From Hyperoodon ampullatus (Eukaryota > Chordata > Mammalia > Artiodactyla > Ziphiidae), in the NCBI GenBank assembly GCA_949752795.1, contig OX457061.1:37294338-37358337 (forward strand): a DNA stretch of 64,000 nucleotides, given 5' to 3'. A program made the position numbers and the translations under genes. The notes beneath the pieces are model-generated. The model did no database searches. It had not been told where the DNA came from and saw only the letters and a program-made list of their open reading frames with translations. Of the stretch, positions 11,979 through 24,026 are shown piece after piece; the stretch's first letter is position 1, and each line of letters begins with the position of its first letter.

Positions 11979-12327
11979 TTTAATACATTTTATGGTAGCT
12001 AGAAGGTAATCTGAATTTGTTTTCCACCTTTAAAGTAAATATACCTATTTGTTGAAATAAATTTGCAGAGGTTAGGAGCTATTGCTATTTTTAAAAATGA
12101 AACATGAATGTTGGCAAATATGAGTTTTGTAACCCCTGACAAATAAAATTGAAGTAGGCCTATTCGTAAGATTACCAACCAGGGCATATTTTTTTTAATA
12201 CCAAGATCATTTTCCTTGAACATAGAGTCATAAGAAAATTTACATCAAATGAATATGTGTATAGAAGAAGTACCTAATAGATGACACCATAATGTCAGGT
12301 TAATCTCTTTTTAAAGTGGAGGTCAGG

Positions 12328-12837
12328 GGACTTGCCTGGTGGTCCAGCGGTTAAGAATCCGCCTTCCAATGCGGGGGACGCGGGTTTGATCCCTGGTCAG
12401 GGAACTAAGATACCACATGCTGTGGGGCAACTAAGGCCACGCACTGCAACTACTGAGCCCAAGTGCTCTGGAGCCCGTGCACCACAACTAGAGAAGCCCG
12501 CACGCCACAACGAAAGATCACACATACCACAGCGAAGATCCCATGTGCCACAACTAAGACCCGAGGCAGCCAAATAAATTAATTTAAAAGAGAATCTGCC
12601 TTCCAACACAGAGGATGCGGGTTTGATCCCTGGTCGGGGAACTAAGATCCCACATGCTGCAGGGCAACTAAGCCTGCGTGCTGCAACTAGAGAGCCCTTG
12701 TGCCACAACTACAGAGTCTGTGCACTCTGGAGCCTGCACACCACAACTAGAGAGAAGCCCATGCACTGCAATGAAAGATCCCACGTGCCACAACTAGGAC
12801 CCAACGCAGTCAAAAATAGTAAATAAATATTTTTAAA
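12328..12837 (+). mobile_element. Two-unit (composite) CHR SINE within one target-site duplication
   Basis: Unit 1 (12328-12590) has a complete head (GGGGACTTGCCTGGTGGTCC) and tail. Unit 2 (12591-12837) starts abruptly at AGAATCTGCCTTCCAACACA, lacking the first ~40 bases, and ends in its own AAATA tail. Only one target duplication, AAAGTGGAGGTCAG, flanks the pair (about 12314 and 12840). Confidence 0.9.
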
Positions 12838-13659
12838 AATAAAGTGGAGGTCAGCATTGGAGGGAGGGAGCTGTCCCTTGATTTTATGGATATATTAATT
12901 CTGGTATGGACTTTTGTTAAAGTATTACTTGTTTTTTCCTTATCCTGATAGTTAAGATAAAGATATTGTCTTACAGCAATTTGTGTGAGAGCTGATAGGT
13001 CCTTATTTCCTGAGAAATTAGCCCTGGGAAAAGCTTCCAGTGGCCTTATAAGTCATTTCATTATTATAGACATCCAGATCACCTGCCCTGACCACAGCTA
13101 ACTCTGAAGAACCTTAATACAGGATAAGGTGACTTTGAGATTCTGATTGTGAGACCCAAAATTTATTTTTGTGTCACTGATTTTTATTTTTAGTCCTTTC
13201 TCAATGCAGTCAGTATAGTTGGTCTAAAGTGGATTGTGTAATTACACACACAGAGTTATCTCAGTAACTTTCCTTTCAGCTTTGTTGTTAATTCAGTCAA
13301 CAAATGTTTACTGAATGTTACTACTTCTCAAGTGCTTTTTCAGACCCTGGGAATAAAGCAGTGAAGTCCTGGCTCTTAAAGAGCTCACAGCCCACTGGGT
13401 GGGCAGAGACAGATGCTAAACAGGTTATCAATTAAATATGTATTATGTCAGATGGTAATAGGAGTATGGAAGAAGAGAACAGTGTAAGGGGAGTAAAGAA
13501 TGTCAGAGGTGGAGAAATGGGGTGTTGATTTATTTTTTTTTTAAGTACCTTCTTCAAATGTTTGGCATGTAGAGGTCCTTTGCACTTAGCATATTCAGTC
13601 TCCTCTCGTTGGTGTATATCTTTATAATTACTATATAAGACCCTCCATTTGTCCATCTC

Positions 13660-13920
13660 ACTGGCCTGGCTTTATTCCCACTCTAACCCCCAGACCAGGA
13701 TCGGTGTTTCACAGTCCTCATGAGCGCAAGCCTTTCCATACCTTTCCCTTTGCTCATGCAGTTTCTTCCTGGCATGCCCTACCCTCCTGTTCCACTTAAC
13801 CAAATGGTACCCATCCTTTAATACCTAACCCAAGTCCCTTTTCCCCGAAACAGAGCTCTAACCCAGCTCAAACTCTTCTTTGACGTCTCTCTCTCTCTTA
13901 TTTCTTTCTGAATTCCTATA
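13660..13920 (+). mobile_element. L2 LINE relic
   Basis: Contains CCTTTGCTCATGCAGTTTCTTCCTGGCATGCCC-type sequence and CCCAGCTCAAACTCTTC, the typical diverged 3' region of L2 (split here across 13750-13875). Confidence 0.6.
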
Positions 13921-15449
13921 GAACCTGGAGCCTGTGCCACAAATGTGGATTAAATATTAATTCCAACTGCAGCCTCATAAATACATCTACTCACCAGATT
14001 TCTTTTGCTTTTTTTACTTTTCAAATTTAAAATATATTCTTATTTAATAAGCTCATGGACTTATTATTCATTGATTTATAAAGAGAATTTAAACATCATT
14101 TCTCTATCAAGTAAAAAGACAAAATACTCTTCTTAAATGAGTTAAAAAGAAGTTAAACATCAGGAAATGTTTCTTATTGCTTCAGATGTATTGCTTTAAT
14201 AAAATCACAAAAGGGATGTGATAGCTAAGTTTATTTTTTTTAATTGAGTGCCACAGCAATAGAAGCAAATGGATCTAATTTAAATCTAACATAAATCTCC
14301 TCAAATTTAATGAGAACACAAGATACGGCACTAATTATGTGTTTTTCCATGCCATCTCCTAACAAGGGAGGAAATAATTGGATTAATGGGGCATGGAGAC
14401 TATGTAAATAAGTACAGAAAAGCTGTCTGCATAAAAGCTTTACTCATGCTCTCCTAAGATTCCCTGGGCTTGTGCTGAGGCTTTTCCTGGGGCCCTGCTC
14501 CAGGTCACAGATCTCTTGGAAGTCAGTAATCTAAAACTTTTCAATCTGTTGGCTACGTTTATCAAAGACCCGTTTCACTACACTAGGTTTATGGGATGGC
14601 TTCCCCTTTTGAGAAACTTCAAGTAAGTTTTAGTAATAAATATTATGGCTCTCAAGGATGGTACAGGAAGGGAATGTGACCACTTATTCAAAGAACTAAG
14701 GTCACTCACATCTTCTGCATACAGAGTTTATCCAACCTCCCTACTTAAAACCAAAACCATACTAGTGATACAGTGACAGTCAGCACCACTAAAATAGTAG
14801 CCCAGCAGGCTATGGTGTGGGGAGAGGGAAGGTAGTACAAACTGAAGGTCTGGGGAAAGGCAGACCTTTTTAGAATACATTTTTGAAAGCCATGCGTGTC
14901 CAGAAGTTCTCCCTTTTTATATCAAACTCAGATCACAGCGCGACATGTTCAGTCATTCAAAATATATGTGGAGGATTTATGGATTTAAAATTCTTTTAAT
15001 AGTACATATTCAGACAGTCTTCATACCCAGTCTTCATTTGGTAGCTCTGCTGTGCGGGAACATATGCTGGGTACTCAGGATTCCCAAATGATAAATACAT
15101 AAAAAAATAATGTAATTAATGGGGCATAGAGACTAAATAAGTATAGAAAAGTTGTCTGCTTTAAAACTTCATACATTTTCTAATACCTTTTCTTTCTTTT
15201 GTGGGGGAGGAGAGGAGGGGAGGTGGTGGTTGACTTGGATATTCTCTTGCTCCCTCTGGCTCTGACCTTCTGCTTCCATCAAGAAGGTTCAGATTATGGA
15301 TCATTTCATTGTCTGGGAATGTTTTCCACCCGATCATCCAGATGTGAACTCAGCCCTACTTATATAAAGCAGAGTTTATTGAAGATTTTCTTAGCATGGT
15401 AGGAGGTAGGTTTATATCATAACAGAGCAATGCAAATCTGACCATGTAG

Positions 15450-15900
15450 TTTTCTGAACAACTAGTTTTCTTAGGACAAAATACAAAGTCATTAATAATG
15501 ACTTACAGACAAGGCCCGGCGAGATCCAGCCTGTGAGTTTTCAGACCTCTCATTGTACCAGTCTCCTTTCAATCACTTCACTCTGGGCACACTGACACTC
15601 TTTCAGGTTCTCAAACTCAGTTTCCATTGTAGGAACTTCTCATATGGTGTTCCTTCTACTCTTCCTCCTATACTTTGTATGACTGGCTTCTCATTTTCAG
15701 GTCTTTAAGTGGATCACTTACTCTTTCTCACAGTACCCTGTTACTTTTCTTCATAGCATTTGTCGTTTTGTCATGGTAAATTCCACAAAAGCACTCATCC
15801 TTTAAACCCAGTTTTTACTTAATTCCTAACATGTTTTAGTTACTCATTAAGTGCACATGAAATGAGGTGGCCCAGCAGGACTTGATGGATTAGCTGTAGA
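15450..15900 (+). mobile_element. L2 LINE relic
   Basis: The order of segments follows the L2 3' region: ACAAGGCCCGGCGAGATC, then CACTCTGGGCACACTGACAC, CAGTACCCTGTTAC and CTTCATAGCATTTGTC. Confidence 0.7.
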
Positions 15901-17391
15901 AGGGGGGAGAGCAGGTGTCAAGGATGGTGCTCAGGTTTCAGCTTGGGCAAGTAGGTAGGTGGTGGAGGCACTGACTGGGTGAAAGAGCAAGTTTGTGGAG
16001 ACAGAGCTAAGTTACGTTTTAGGTCTGGGCACATATAGTGATTAGACTGTTAGGTGTATTAGGTTCACGAGAGCCATAGGAAACATGATTCTAATGCCTA
16101 CTCATTTACCATCTTTAAAACTTCGCTTCCAATTGTTAAATACCTGATCTGCTTAGAAAGAAAAATTGTACTTGCATATTTTGGGCTGCTACCTTGTCTT
16201 CTCCGTTCAGTTTTCTAGACCTTTGGGATTTTACCCACATTCAACTTTTAAAATTTGTTATTAATCACAACTTCCTTGATATAATAAAACCATTTAGCTC
16301 ATCTCAGTGCATTTTCTTCATTAATGACAGTGACTCATTCAGTTTGTCTGCTAAACCATATACATACTTCTCTTAAGAAAATTGAAAGTGATCTTTATCA
16401 TTTTTGTTTGTGTTGAAAACAATTTTTGTTGCTATTTAGAATCCAAGTTCTATTTCTTACCACGTACATTCAAACAAAATTTAATGAAGTTTGACTGCTG
16501 AGTTTTTGATGAATGCCCAAATCTTCAGGAATATAACCCTTCTTCATAGAGTAGATTTCATGGATCAGAAAGCATTCAGTGAACATTTATGGAATCTCTA
16601 TTAAGTGCATGGCACCAAGTTAGGGACTGGAAGTTGCAGCAATCTCATTCAAATGCAAAGAGCTGGATCATAATTCTGACTTCTCTTTGAAATCACTTCA
16701 AGACAAGAAAGAGAAACAGAAACAAACATTTTCTCAAATAACTAAAAGTCTTCTGCTAGAACCACAGTATATAAAGAAAGGTTGCCAAACATAGCGATGA
16801 AACAGGGATTTGGATATGATACCAAGAGAACTGTGACTGTAGCTCTCAGATGAAGGTATGAGACTTCAGTTTTCTACTGCTGAGTGGCAAAATTAACAAT
16901 CACTTTTGAAGAACTGGAATGGGGAGCTTGGGTTGGTGGTCAGAGCTTCCCTGGACCCTATTTGATAGCAGAGAGTAGCAGAGGAAGCAAGACTGCGTAG
17001 AGGACCACATACACACTTGCCATCTTTATGGGAAGTCATCTGCCACTGCAACAAGGCAGTGGAGAAATGCTTGAATTTATGACTTGAAAGGATACACTAT
17101 GTACCAGAAAAAAGATGGGTGCACAGTGATCAACACTGAAATATAGCCTAGTAAAGTTGTAGCCATTCACAGATAAAGAAATAATCATTCAGCTACCCAG
17201 CTCCCACCCGCAAAGTGCAATCAAGAGACCCCGAAGGGAGAAAGATTATGCTGACCATTGACTTCTCTACAACCACAATCACCACTGTTATTTATTGATA
17301 ACAGCTAGGTGGCTATCTAGGAAAAAATATAAGTTAGTACCTACCTTAAACCAAAATTAATTCAGATGATCAAATATTTTAAATATTAAAG

Positions 17392-17523
17392 GGACTTCCC
17401 TGGTGGTCCAGTGGTTAAGACTCTGAGCTTCCACCACAGGGAGCACAGGTTCGATCCCTGGTGGGGGAACTAAGATCCCACATGCCACGTGGCGTGGCCA
17501 AAATAAATAAATAAAATAAAAAT
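17392..17523 (+). mobile_element. Short CHR-family SINE
   Basis: GGGACTTCCCTGGTGGTCCA through TTCGATCCCTGG (tRNA B-box) to GGCCAAAATAAATAAATAAA. About 130 bp, the short form without the extra 3' modules. Confidence 0.93.
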
Positions 17524-17524
17524 G

Positions 17525-18600
17525 AAATTAAGAATGCTTTGAAGAAAACAAAAGAGAATTGTATTATGGTTTCACAGTGGGGAAGATATGTCTAACACAA
17601 AATGTAGGAAATATTTTTAAAAACAGATAAATTCAATCCCATAAATGTAACAAAGTCACAAATACAAAAGGCAAACTAAAAAAAAAAATACACATATACA
17701 CATCTTTATATACATTACACAGGGCTAAGTATAATAATAATAAGAAAAAGAAGGCTAAATATATCTAGAGCTCCTATAAATAAATATTTTTTAAAATGGA
17801 CAAAGTACAGAAGCAATCCACAGAAAGAAAATGAGAAAATATAGGGGGCTAATAAGTATTTGAAAAATGTTAAATGTCATTTATCATAAAAGAAATGAAA
17901 ATTTTAAAACCACAATGTATATTTTACAAATTAAATAAAGATTAAGAAGTTTGATAATACCTTATATCTCGGAAGATATGATTAAACCAGCACTCTCATA
18001 CCTTATCACAGAAGTTAATTTGGCACAGCAGATGTACAGGGGAACAGCAATATAGCGGTTCTACTTTTGGAATTCATTCTGTATATATACTTGCTCATGT
18101 GTAGGAAATGTCATGTATACGAGGATACCCAGTGCAGCATTGTTTATAATAGGAATAGGATGGAAATAATGCAGATATCCATCAACAGGGAATCAGATAA
18201 ATATAGTGTATCCATATAAAATACTTTATTTACAGCTGTTAGAAAGATTGAGGCAACTGTGTGTGTAATGATATAGAGCTATCTTTAATACATTGTTAAT
18301 GATAAAAAGCAAAGTGCAGAATAGGATGCATAGTTGCAGAATAGGATGCATAGTATATTCCTCCACCCTTTTTGAAAGGAGAGGAATAAGTGTGTGTGCA
18401 TAGAAAATCCCAAAATTATACCCAATAAATTGGTAACATTGGTTCCCATGTAGAGGGAAATATGGTGACAAGGAGATGGGATGAGAGGGTGACTTACTTT
18501 TACTTTCTACCCATTTGTAGCTTTTAGATACTGTACCATATGCTGTATTGCTTATTCAAATTTTATTAAAATCAAAAGGATCAAGGTCCATGTAAAAAAT
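17525..18600 (+). mobile_element. Old L1 (L1M) 3' fragment
   Basis: Diverged ORF2 C-terminal and 3' UTR sequence: CCAGTGCAGCATTGTTTATA, ATCCATCAACAGGGAA and surrounding segments. It contains a 20-bp tandem duplication at 18315-18354. No usable frame. Confidence 0.6.
18315..18354 (+). repeat. Exact 20-bp tandem duplication
   Basis: TGCAGAATAGGATGCATAGT occurs twice head to tail inside the L1M fragment. Confidence 0.97.
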
Positions 18601-18619
18601 TACTCTTAATTTCTATCTT

Positions 18620-19847
18620 AGAACATATAGATGGATGTTCTAGTAGATGGCAGATCAAAATGTAAAGACTGAAACAGTAAAGCTTTTGGAAGAAATAGAT
18701 TTCTCATGATCTTGGAATAAGCAGAATTTCTTAAACAGGATGCAAAAAAGCATGAGTCATAAAGGGAAAAAATTGATAATTGGACTATATTAGGATTAAG
18801 AACTATTGTTCTTTAAAAGACACTATTAAGAAAGTGAAAGTGCAAGCCACAGATTCAGAGAAGATATTTGTAATACATTTATCTGACAAAGACTCAAACG
18901 CAGGATATGTTAAAACCTCCTGCAAACAGTAAAGGGCAGGGACTTCGCTGGTGGTCCAGTGGGTAAGACTCCGTGCTCCCAGTGCAGAGGGCCTGGGTTT
19001 GACCTCTGGTCAGGGAACTAGATCCCACATGCCACAACTAAGAGCCCACATGCCACAACTAAGACCGGCACAGCCAAAATAAATAATAAAATAAAAATTT
19101 AAAAAACCGTTAAAGGCAGACAGTCCAGTAGAAAATAACTTTAACAGGCACTTTACAAAAGCAAATATCTGAGTGGCCAATAAACCTATGAAGAGCTGTT
19201 CAGCTTCATCAGTCATCAGAGAAATGAAAATTTAAAAGTTCAGTGCAGTAGCATTACACACCCAACAGAATAGCTAGAATAAAAAAGACTAACATTACTT
19301 AGTGTTGCTGAAGATATGGAGCAATCTGAGCTCTCACACTCATGGAGAAAGCAAGTTGGTACAACCACTTTGGAAACTTGTTTAGTATTTATTAAAGCAG
19401 AACATGTGATTTCCTATGACCTAGCAGTTCTAATTCTAAGTATACACCCCAAAAAATGCATCCATGTGACTCACCAAAAGACACCTACTAGAGTGTTCAT
19501 AACAATTTTATTGGAAATAGCCCTAAACTGAAAACTACCCAAATGTTCAATAGAGTGGAAGAATAAATTGTGATATATTCACACAATGGAATGTTAACAG
19601 TAAAGAAGATAAATTATCTACAACTACATAACAATATGGATGAAACTTCCAAACATAATGTTGAGCAAAAGAAGCCAGACACAAAAGAGTTCATCCTCTA
19701 AGATTTCATTCATATAAGTTATAATAATAGGCCAGACAAACGTATGCTATTTCAAGTCAGGATAGCTGTTATTCTTTGTGGGAGTGAGCAACTGGAAGAA
19801 GGGGACATGAGGAAGGTTTCGGAGGTGCTAGTGATACTCTTTTTCTT
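18620..19847 (+). mobile_element. Old L1 (L1M) 3' fragment, interrupted by a SINE
   Basis: Diverged L1 ORF2 tail, for example AAGCTTTTGGAAGAAATAGA, TTATCTGACAAAGACTCAAA, then CAGTGCAGTAGCATTACACA and ATGGATGAAACTTCCAAACA. A CHR SINE splits it at 18939-19106. Confidence 0.7.
18939..19106 (+). mobile_element. Short CHR-family SINE
   Basis: GGACTTCGCTGGTGGTCCAG head, GGTTTGACCTCTGGTCAGGG, then a duplicated ATGCCACAACTAAGA module and an AAATAAAATAAAA tail. Probable target duplication around TAAAGGCAG on both sides. Confidence 0.93.
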
Positions 19848-20056
19848 ATGTTATGTTGTGTTGTGTTTTTAGCTAGCTGCGCCAGGTCTTAGTTGTGGCA
19901 CGTGAGACCTTCCTTGCGGCGTGCGGGATCGTTTCGTTGCGGCATGCAGGCTCTTAGTTGCGTCATGCGGGATCTAGTTCCCTGACCAGGGATCAAACCC
20001 GGGCCCCCTGCATTGGGAGTGCTGAGTCTTAACCGCTGGACCACCAGGGAAGTCCC
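19848..20056 (-). mobile_element. CHR-family SINE
   Basis: Minus-strand copy ending CACCAGGGAAGTCCC on +. Exact 16-bp target duplication TGATACTCTTTTTCTT at 19832-19847 and 20057-20072. Confidence 0.97.
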
Positions 20057-20389
20057 TGATACTCTTTTTCTTGATCTAGGCACGGGACTCAATTTGTGAA
20101 AAATAATTGCATGCACTTAATGACTGGTCTGTTTTATTGTAGTTTTTAAAAGGAAGTTTTAAAAAAGTTTTTAAAAGGAAGTGGATCAGAAAAATTTCTA
20201 AAACTAGAGATAAATGCAAGATAATTAAAACAGTTCTATATTTTATTATCAATCTTCCCCGGTTTTATTTGATTTTGTCATTAGCCAAAAAACGTATTAC
20301 TATTACTTGACTTTAAAGCCATTTACTTCCCCCTATTCATGCAAAATGAATGAGGGTTTCTCTACCCTTCCAAACTCCTCTTGTGGTGA

Positions 20390-21010
20390 ATTCCAGGCTG
20401 TTAGGAAAGGATATGATAATGTGACACTCTACTTTTATTTTCCTACAGATGGAATGGCTCTACAGTTATATACCCAGTTCTGATGTTGGGCAGTAGAGGG
20501 GTTCCACACCACCAAGAATTTCTCCTGTACCAGCTGGGTGTCCTGTAATTCAGTTCACTTCTGACACTATGTACCTAGAGGTAGCATCAGATTCCACAGG
20601 TTAAGGGCTCAGTCCTATAAGACTGACCCATCATAAATAGAAGATTACAGAGACCCCCGTCCTTGGCAGGGATTAATTTGCTAGTGCAGCACACAGAACT
20701 CAGAGAAACATTTTACTTACTGGATTACCAACTTATTATAAAAGAACATAACTCAGGAATAGCCACATGAGAGAGATGCTTAGGGCAAGGTGTACCACTC
20801 TGCACATGTTCACCAGCTGGGAAGCTCTCTGAACCCTGTCCTTTTGGGGTTTCATGGAGCCTTCATTACATAAACACACTTGATTAAATCAATGGTGTTT
20901 GAACCCAATCTCCAGCCTCTCTCCTCTCCCCAAAGGTGGAGAAGTGGGGTAGGACTGAAAGTTCCACTCCAGAAATCTGCTTGCCTCCACTGACAACCAG
21001 CCCTTACCCA
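20390..21010. repeat. Ancient mammalian interspersed repeat, family not named
   Basis: Segments GCACACAGAACTCAGAGAAA, CTTATTATAAAAGAACATAA, AGCTCTCTGAACCCTGTCCT, CTTGATTAAATCAATGG and CCTCTCCCCAAAGGTGGAG recur in many mammalian genomes in this order. I cannot say whether it is an LTR or a DNA-transposon family. Confidence 0.5.
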
Positions 21011-21127
21011 TAGGTGCTTTCCAAAAGTTACCTCATGAACATTAACAAAAGACACATTGATCACCCTCATCACAGAAAATTCTAAGGCTTTTATGAGCTC
21101 TGTGCCAAGAACCCGGACGAAGACCAA

Positions 21128-21143
21128 ATATATATATATATAT
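21128..21143 (+). repeat. Short (TA)n tract
   Basis: About eight TA units in intronic sequence. Confidence 0.85.
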
Positions 21144-21144
21144 A

Positions 21145-23094
21145 GTTATAAATCACCATATCACAGATTCTTAACTAAGATTGAGACCAAATAGGAGAAA
21201 AAGGCTTGGAAATGAGGCTGGGCTGAGGATGTTGAAGTAGTGCTGTGGTGTTGGTCAACTGTGAGTGTGTTAGCAGGGTGCTAATAATGTGGATCTGTTT
21301 CAGTCAGTTTATTTTTGTAAAAAGGTAGAAAATATTGAATATTTTATAAAATGATGAGGATTGACTGTAACTAGAATCAGTGTTTCATATGATTTGATAA
21401 TAGTTGTTAGGCATCTTGTGAACAAAAGCATGCTAAATATGAAAAAATTAAATAAAATTTTAAGCTTCTACTTTATCTGGAACATTTTGGCAGTCCTGCA
21501 GAATATTCCAGTTCCAATTAAAAGAATCAACTTCACTAACCTAAAAGCCTTTCAAAAATCCTGAATTCAGTACACCTTAATTCAGGCCAAATACCCTGTT
21601 TACAATGACAAATTTCACCTATATCAGAATGTGTATAAGACAGAGAAGGACAACAATGTGGACAATGTTTGGATTTAATCATCGATTTATAACTTATACA
21701 TTTTGTTTGGCTCCTCAAAGTCTTTAATGCCCCAGAGTATGTAACACAGTAGGTTTGGAATGGAAAACTCGGTCTTCATCTCAGAAAACTAAATTTTAGG
21801 AAAGATTCCATGTGAAAGTTGAAGAACTGGAAATTTTTTCCCTACAGTTGTCTTTGAATGTTTATTTCTTAGAAAGTCTTTGTTTAAAGTTTGAAGACTG
21901 TTGTGATAGATATTTGAACAAGTAGCCACAATAAACAGATGTGCTGACCCCTTTGGCTTTGCATGTAAACAGTCACGGAAGCTAGCATGGTAAAAGGTTA
22001 CATGTGGCTTCACCTTTCTAATGGAAAGATACACATCTTTATTGTTCAACTGGAAGAAGATAGCATAGCCAAATGTTAAGTCTAATGAAGGATAAAATAT
22101 ACTGTTGTGTATTTGAATTTTGGAAATATGATCTCAAAAAATGTGCCTATAAAAATATCTAATTAGCTAGTTTAGTGATTTTTAGTTCATTTCATTTTAT
22201 AAAGTTATGAGAACTTTGGCAATTATACCTTACAACTGTCATTTTAAAATAATATGGACATTCATAAATGTGTATAGTAATACAAAAAGTAGTGTTTGTG
22301 AATAAAATTCAGTTTATTCGAAATTTTATTTTTCTTATTGTATGTGGTTATTTCAAAGACTTCCCACTGAGCAGCCTTAAAAATTAATCTAAAGTTTTCC
22401 TAAATAAGATAATTGGGATAAACAAAATAATTTTATATTATACTTTAGAATCAGAAATTACACTTTTATGTTGTTTTTAATTAACCTTAGTGTTGGCCTC
22501 TCAACATCAAATAGGATAGCCTGTTTTTTCTATTGTGTAATTTCATATTTAGAATTTCTCTTTTGAGTTCCACCCAGACCATGTCTGACGTAATTGTGGT
22601 CATTTTTGACAAAATGATTTTATTGTTAATGTTAACATCCCAAATTTAAATTACATGTTACTGAGAGAAAATCATTGAAATGATATCACTGAATTTAATC
22701 ATTGTAAAGAAAAAAATCTAGTAAAACAGAGTAGGGCTTCCTTCATAAGCCATAAGCACTAGATCTTTTTTCTCAAAGTGTGTTCTCTTGAACCTCATCC
22801 TGAGCGTAGAGGAATCTGATTTTGATTGAGCATCCTGAGAGATTCTGAAGCTCACTAAAATGTGAGAACCACTACTCCAGAGCAACACTACTTAATCATG
22901 GGTGATCCATAATGGAAAGAGGCACTTCCTGTCTTTGGTGGCAAAATGTAAATAATAAATTAATAAAGTAAAACTATCCAAGAGACATACCCCTTCCTTA
23001 CATCTTGATTATAATAGCCTTACTCAAATTTCATTGTCCTGTCTTTATAGCTGGGAAGTTTTATCCTCATTACTTTCCCAAAGCACCAAATTTT
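21145..23094 (+). other. Intronic AT-rich sequence, nothing recognised
   Basis: No exon, RNA gene or named repeat is seen. Open frames are short and have no family resemblance. Confidence 0.5.
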
Positions 23095-23405
23095 TTTGTG
23101 TTGAAATATAGTTGATGTACAATATTATATTAGTTTCAAGTGTATTACATAATTATTTGACATTTGCATACATTATGAAATGATCACCACAATAAATCTA
23201 GTAACCATCTGTCCCTATACAAAGTTATTACAGTATTAATGACCATATTCCTTAAGCTGTGTATTACATCCCTGTGACTTATTTATATAATTGGAAGTTT
23301 GTACCTCTTAATCCCCTTCACCTATTTTGCCCCACCTTCCCACCCCTTTCCTGTCTGGCAGCCACCCATTTGTTCTCTGTATCTATGAGTCTGTTTTCAT
23401 TTTGC
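23095..23405 (-). mobile_element. L1 (L1MA-type) 3' end
   Basis: Typical minus-strand L1 3' UTR order: GAAATATAGTTGATGTACAA, ATGAAATGATCACCACAATA, GTACCTCTTAATCCCCTTCA and TGTATCTATGAGTCTG. The same sequence type recurs at 43525-44150. Confidence 0.75.
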
Positions 23406-24026
23406 AAAACACAAAATATTTTTATCACTTATTGTAAACTGCCCTGCAATTACATATAGAATATTTATAAACCACGTTTACCTGAATTGTTGTAGAATGT
23501 GTCTCGTTAACTGCTGTAAATGATCTATTTAGTAATTTTTAAATATAGATCTCTAGAGATAATGCTAAATAACAGATTCAGATATTTTTGTTTAATTCAA
23601 TAAAATGGAACCAGTACAACCTCTGGTTTCACAAATGAAGTGATTTAAAATAAATATGTTGCTCTGATGGGGCCCTCGCACACTGCATTAGGGTAAATAG
23701 CACAGTTATGTCTTTTTTCCTAAAACGAAGGCTGCCTCTAATCCCACTCTTTCCACAAATCTTCGTGCACTAAACTATGTGCCAATGACATGAGAAGCTC
23801 ATTTTGATTGTAGTGGGCCGTCTCTTGTCTAGTACATCATTTGTGAAACTGAAGTTGGCTATTATAATGCAACAGGTATGTAAATAACATTTATTAGTGA
23901 TCTCTGTAAAATTGATTCCTTCTTTCTCTTTTTCATTATAAAAGAAAACTTTATTTCAGAGTAGAAAGTGCATTGTCTGAACTCATCAACACCCTCTTTA
24001 TCCCTCCCCTCCCCAATTTGTTGCAG

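Larger units (their letters stand above)
12855..17391 (+). other. Intronic sequence with L2 relics
   Basis: No gene is seen. An ancient repeat (AGTCAACAAATGTTTACTGA) is at 13285-13530 and L2-type segments at 13660-13920 and 15450-15900. Two similar ~65-bp segments lie at 14382 and 15114. The remaining sequence is unassigned AT-rich intron. Confidence 0.5.

Noticed and set aside
11785..12009. GC-rich open frame with many Pro/Gly/Ser residues, also near 27178, 44314, 56744 and 60379
   Set aside because: All are translations of CHR SINE bodies; the repeated peptide pattern comes from the repeat, not from a protein family.
17392..17470. tRNA gene from the B-box-like TTCGATCCCTGG
   Set aside because: It is the tRNA-derived head of a CHR SINE, with no cloverleaf and a retroposon tail.
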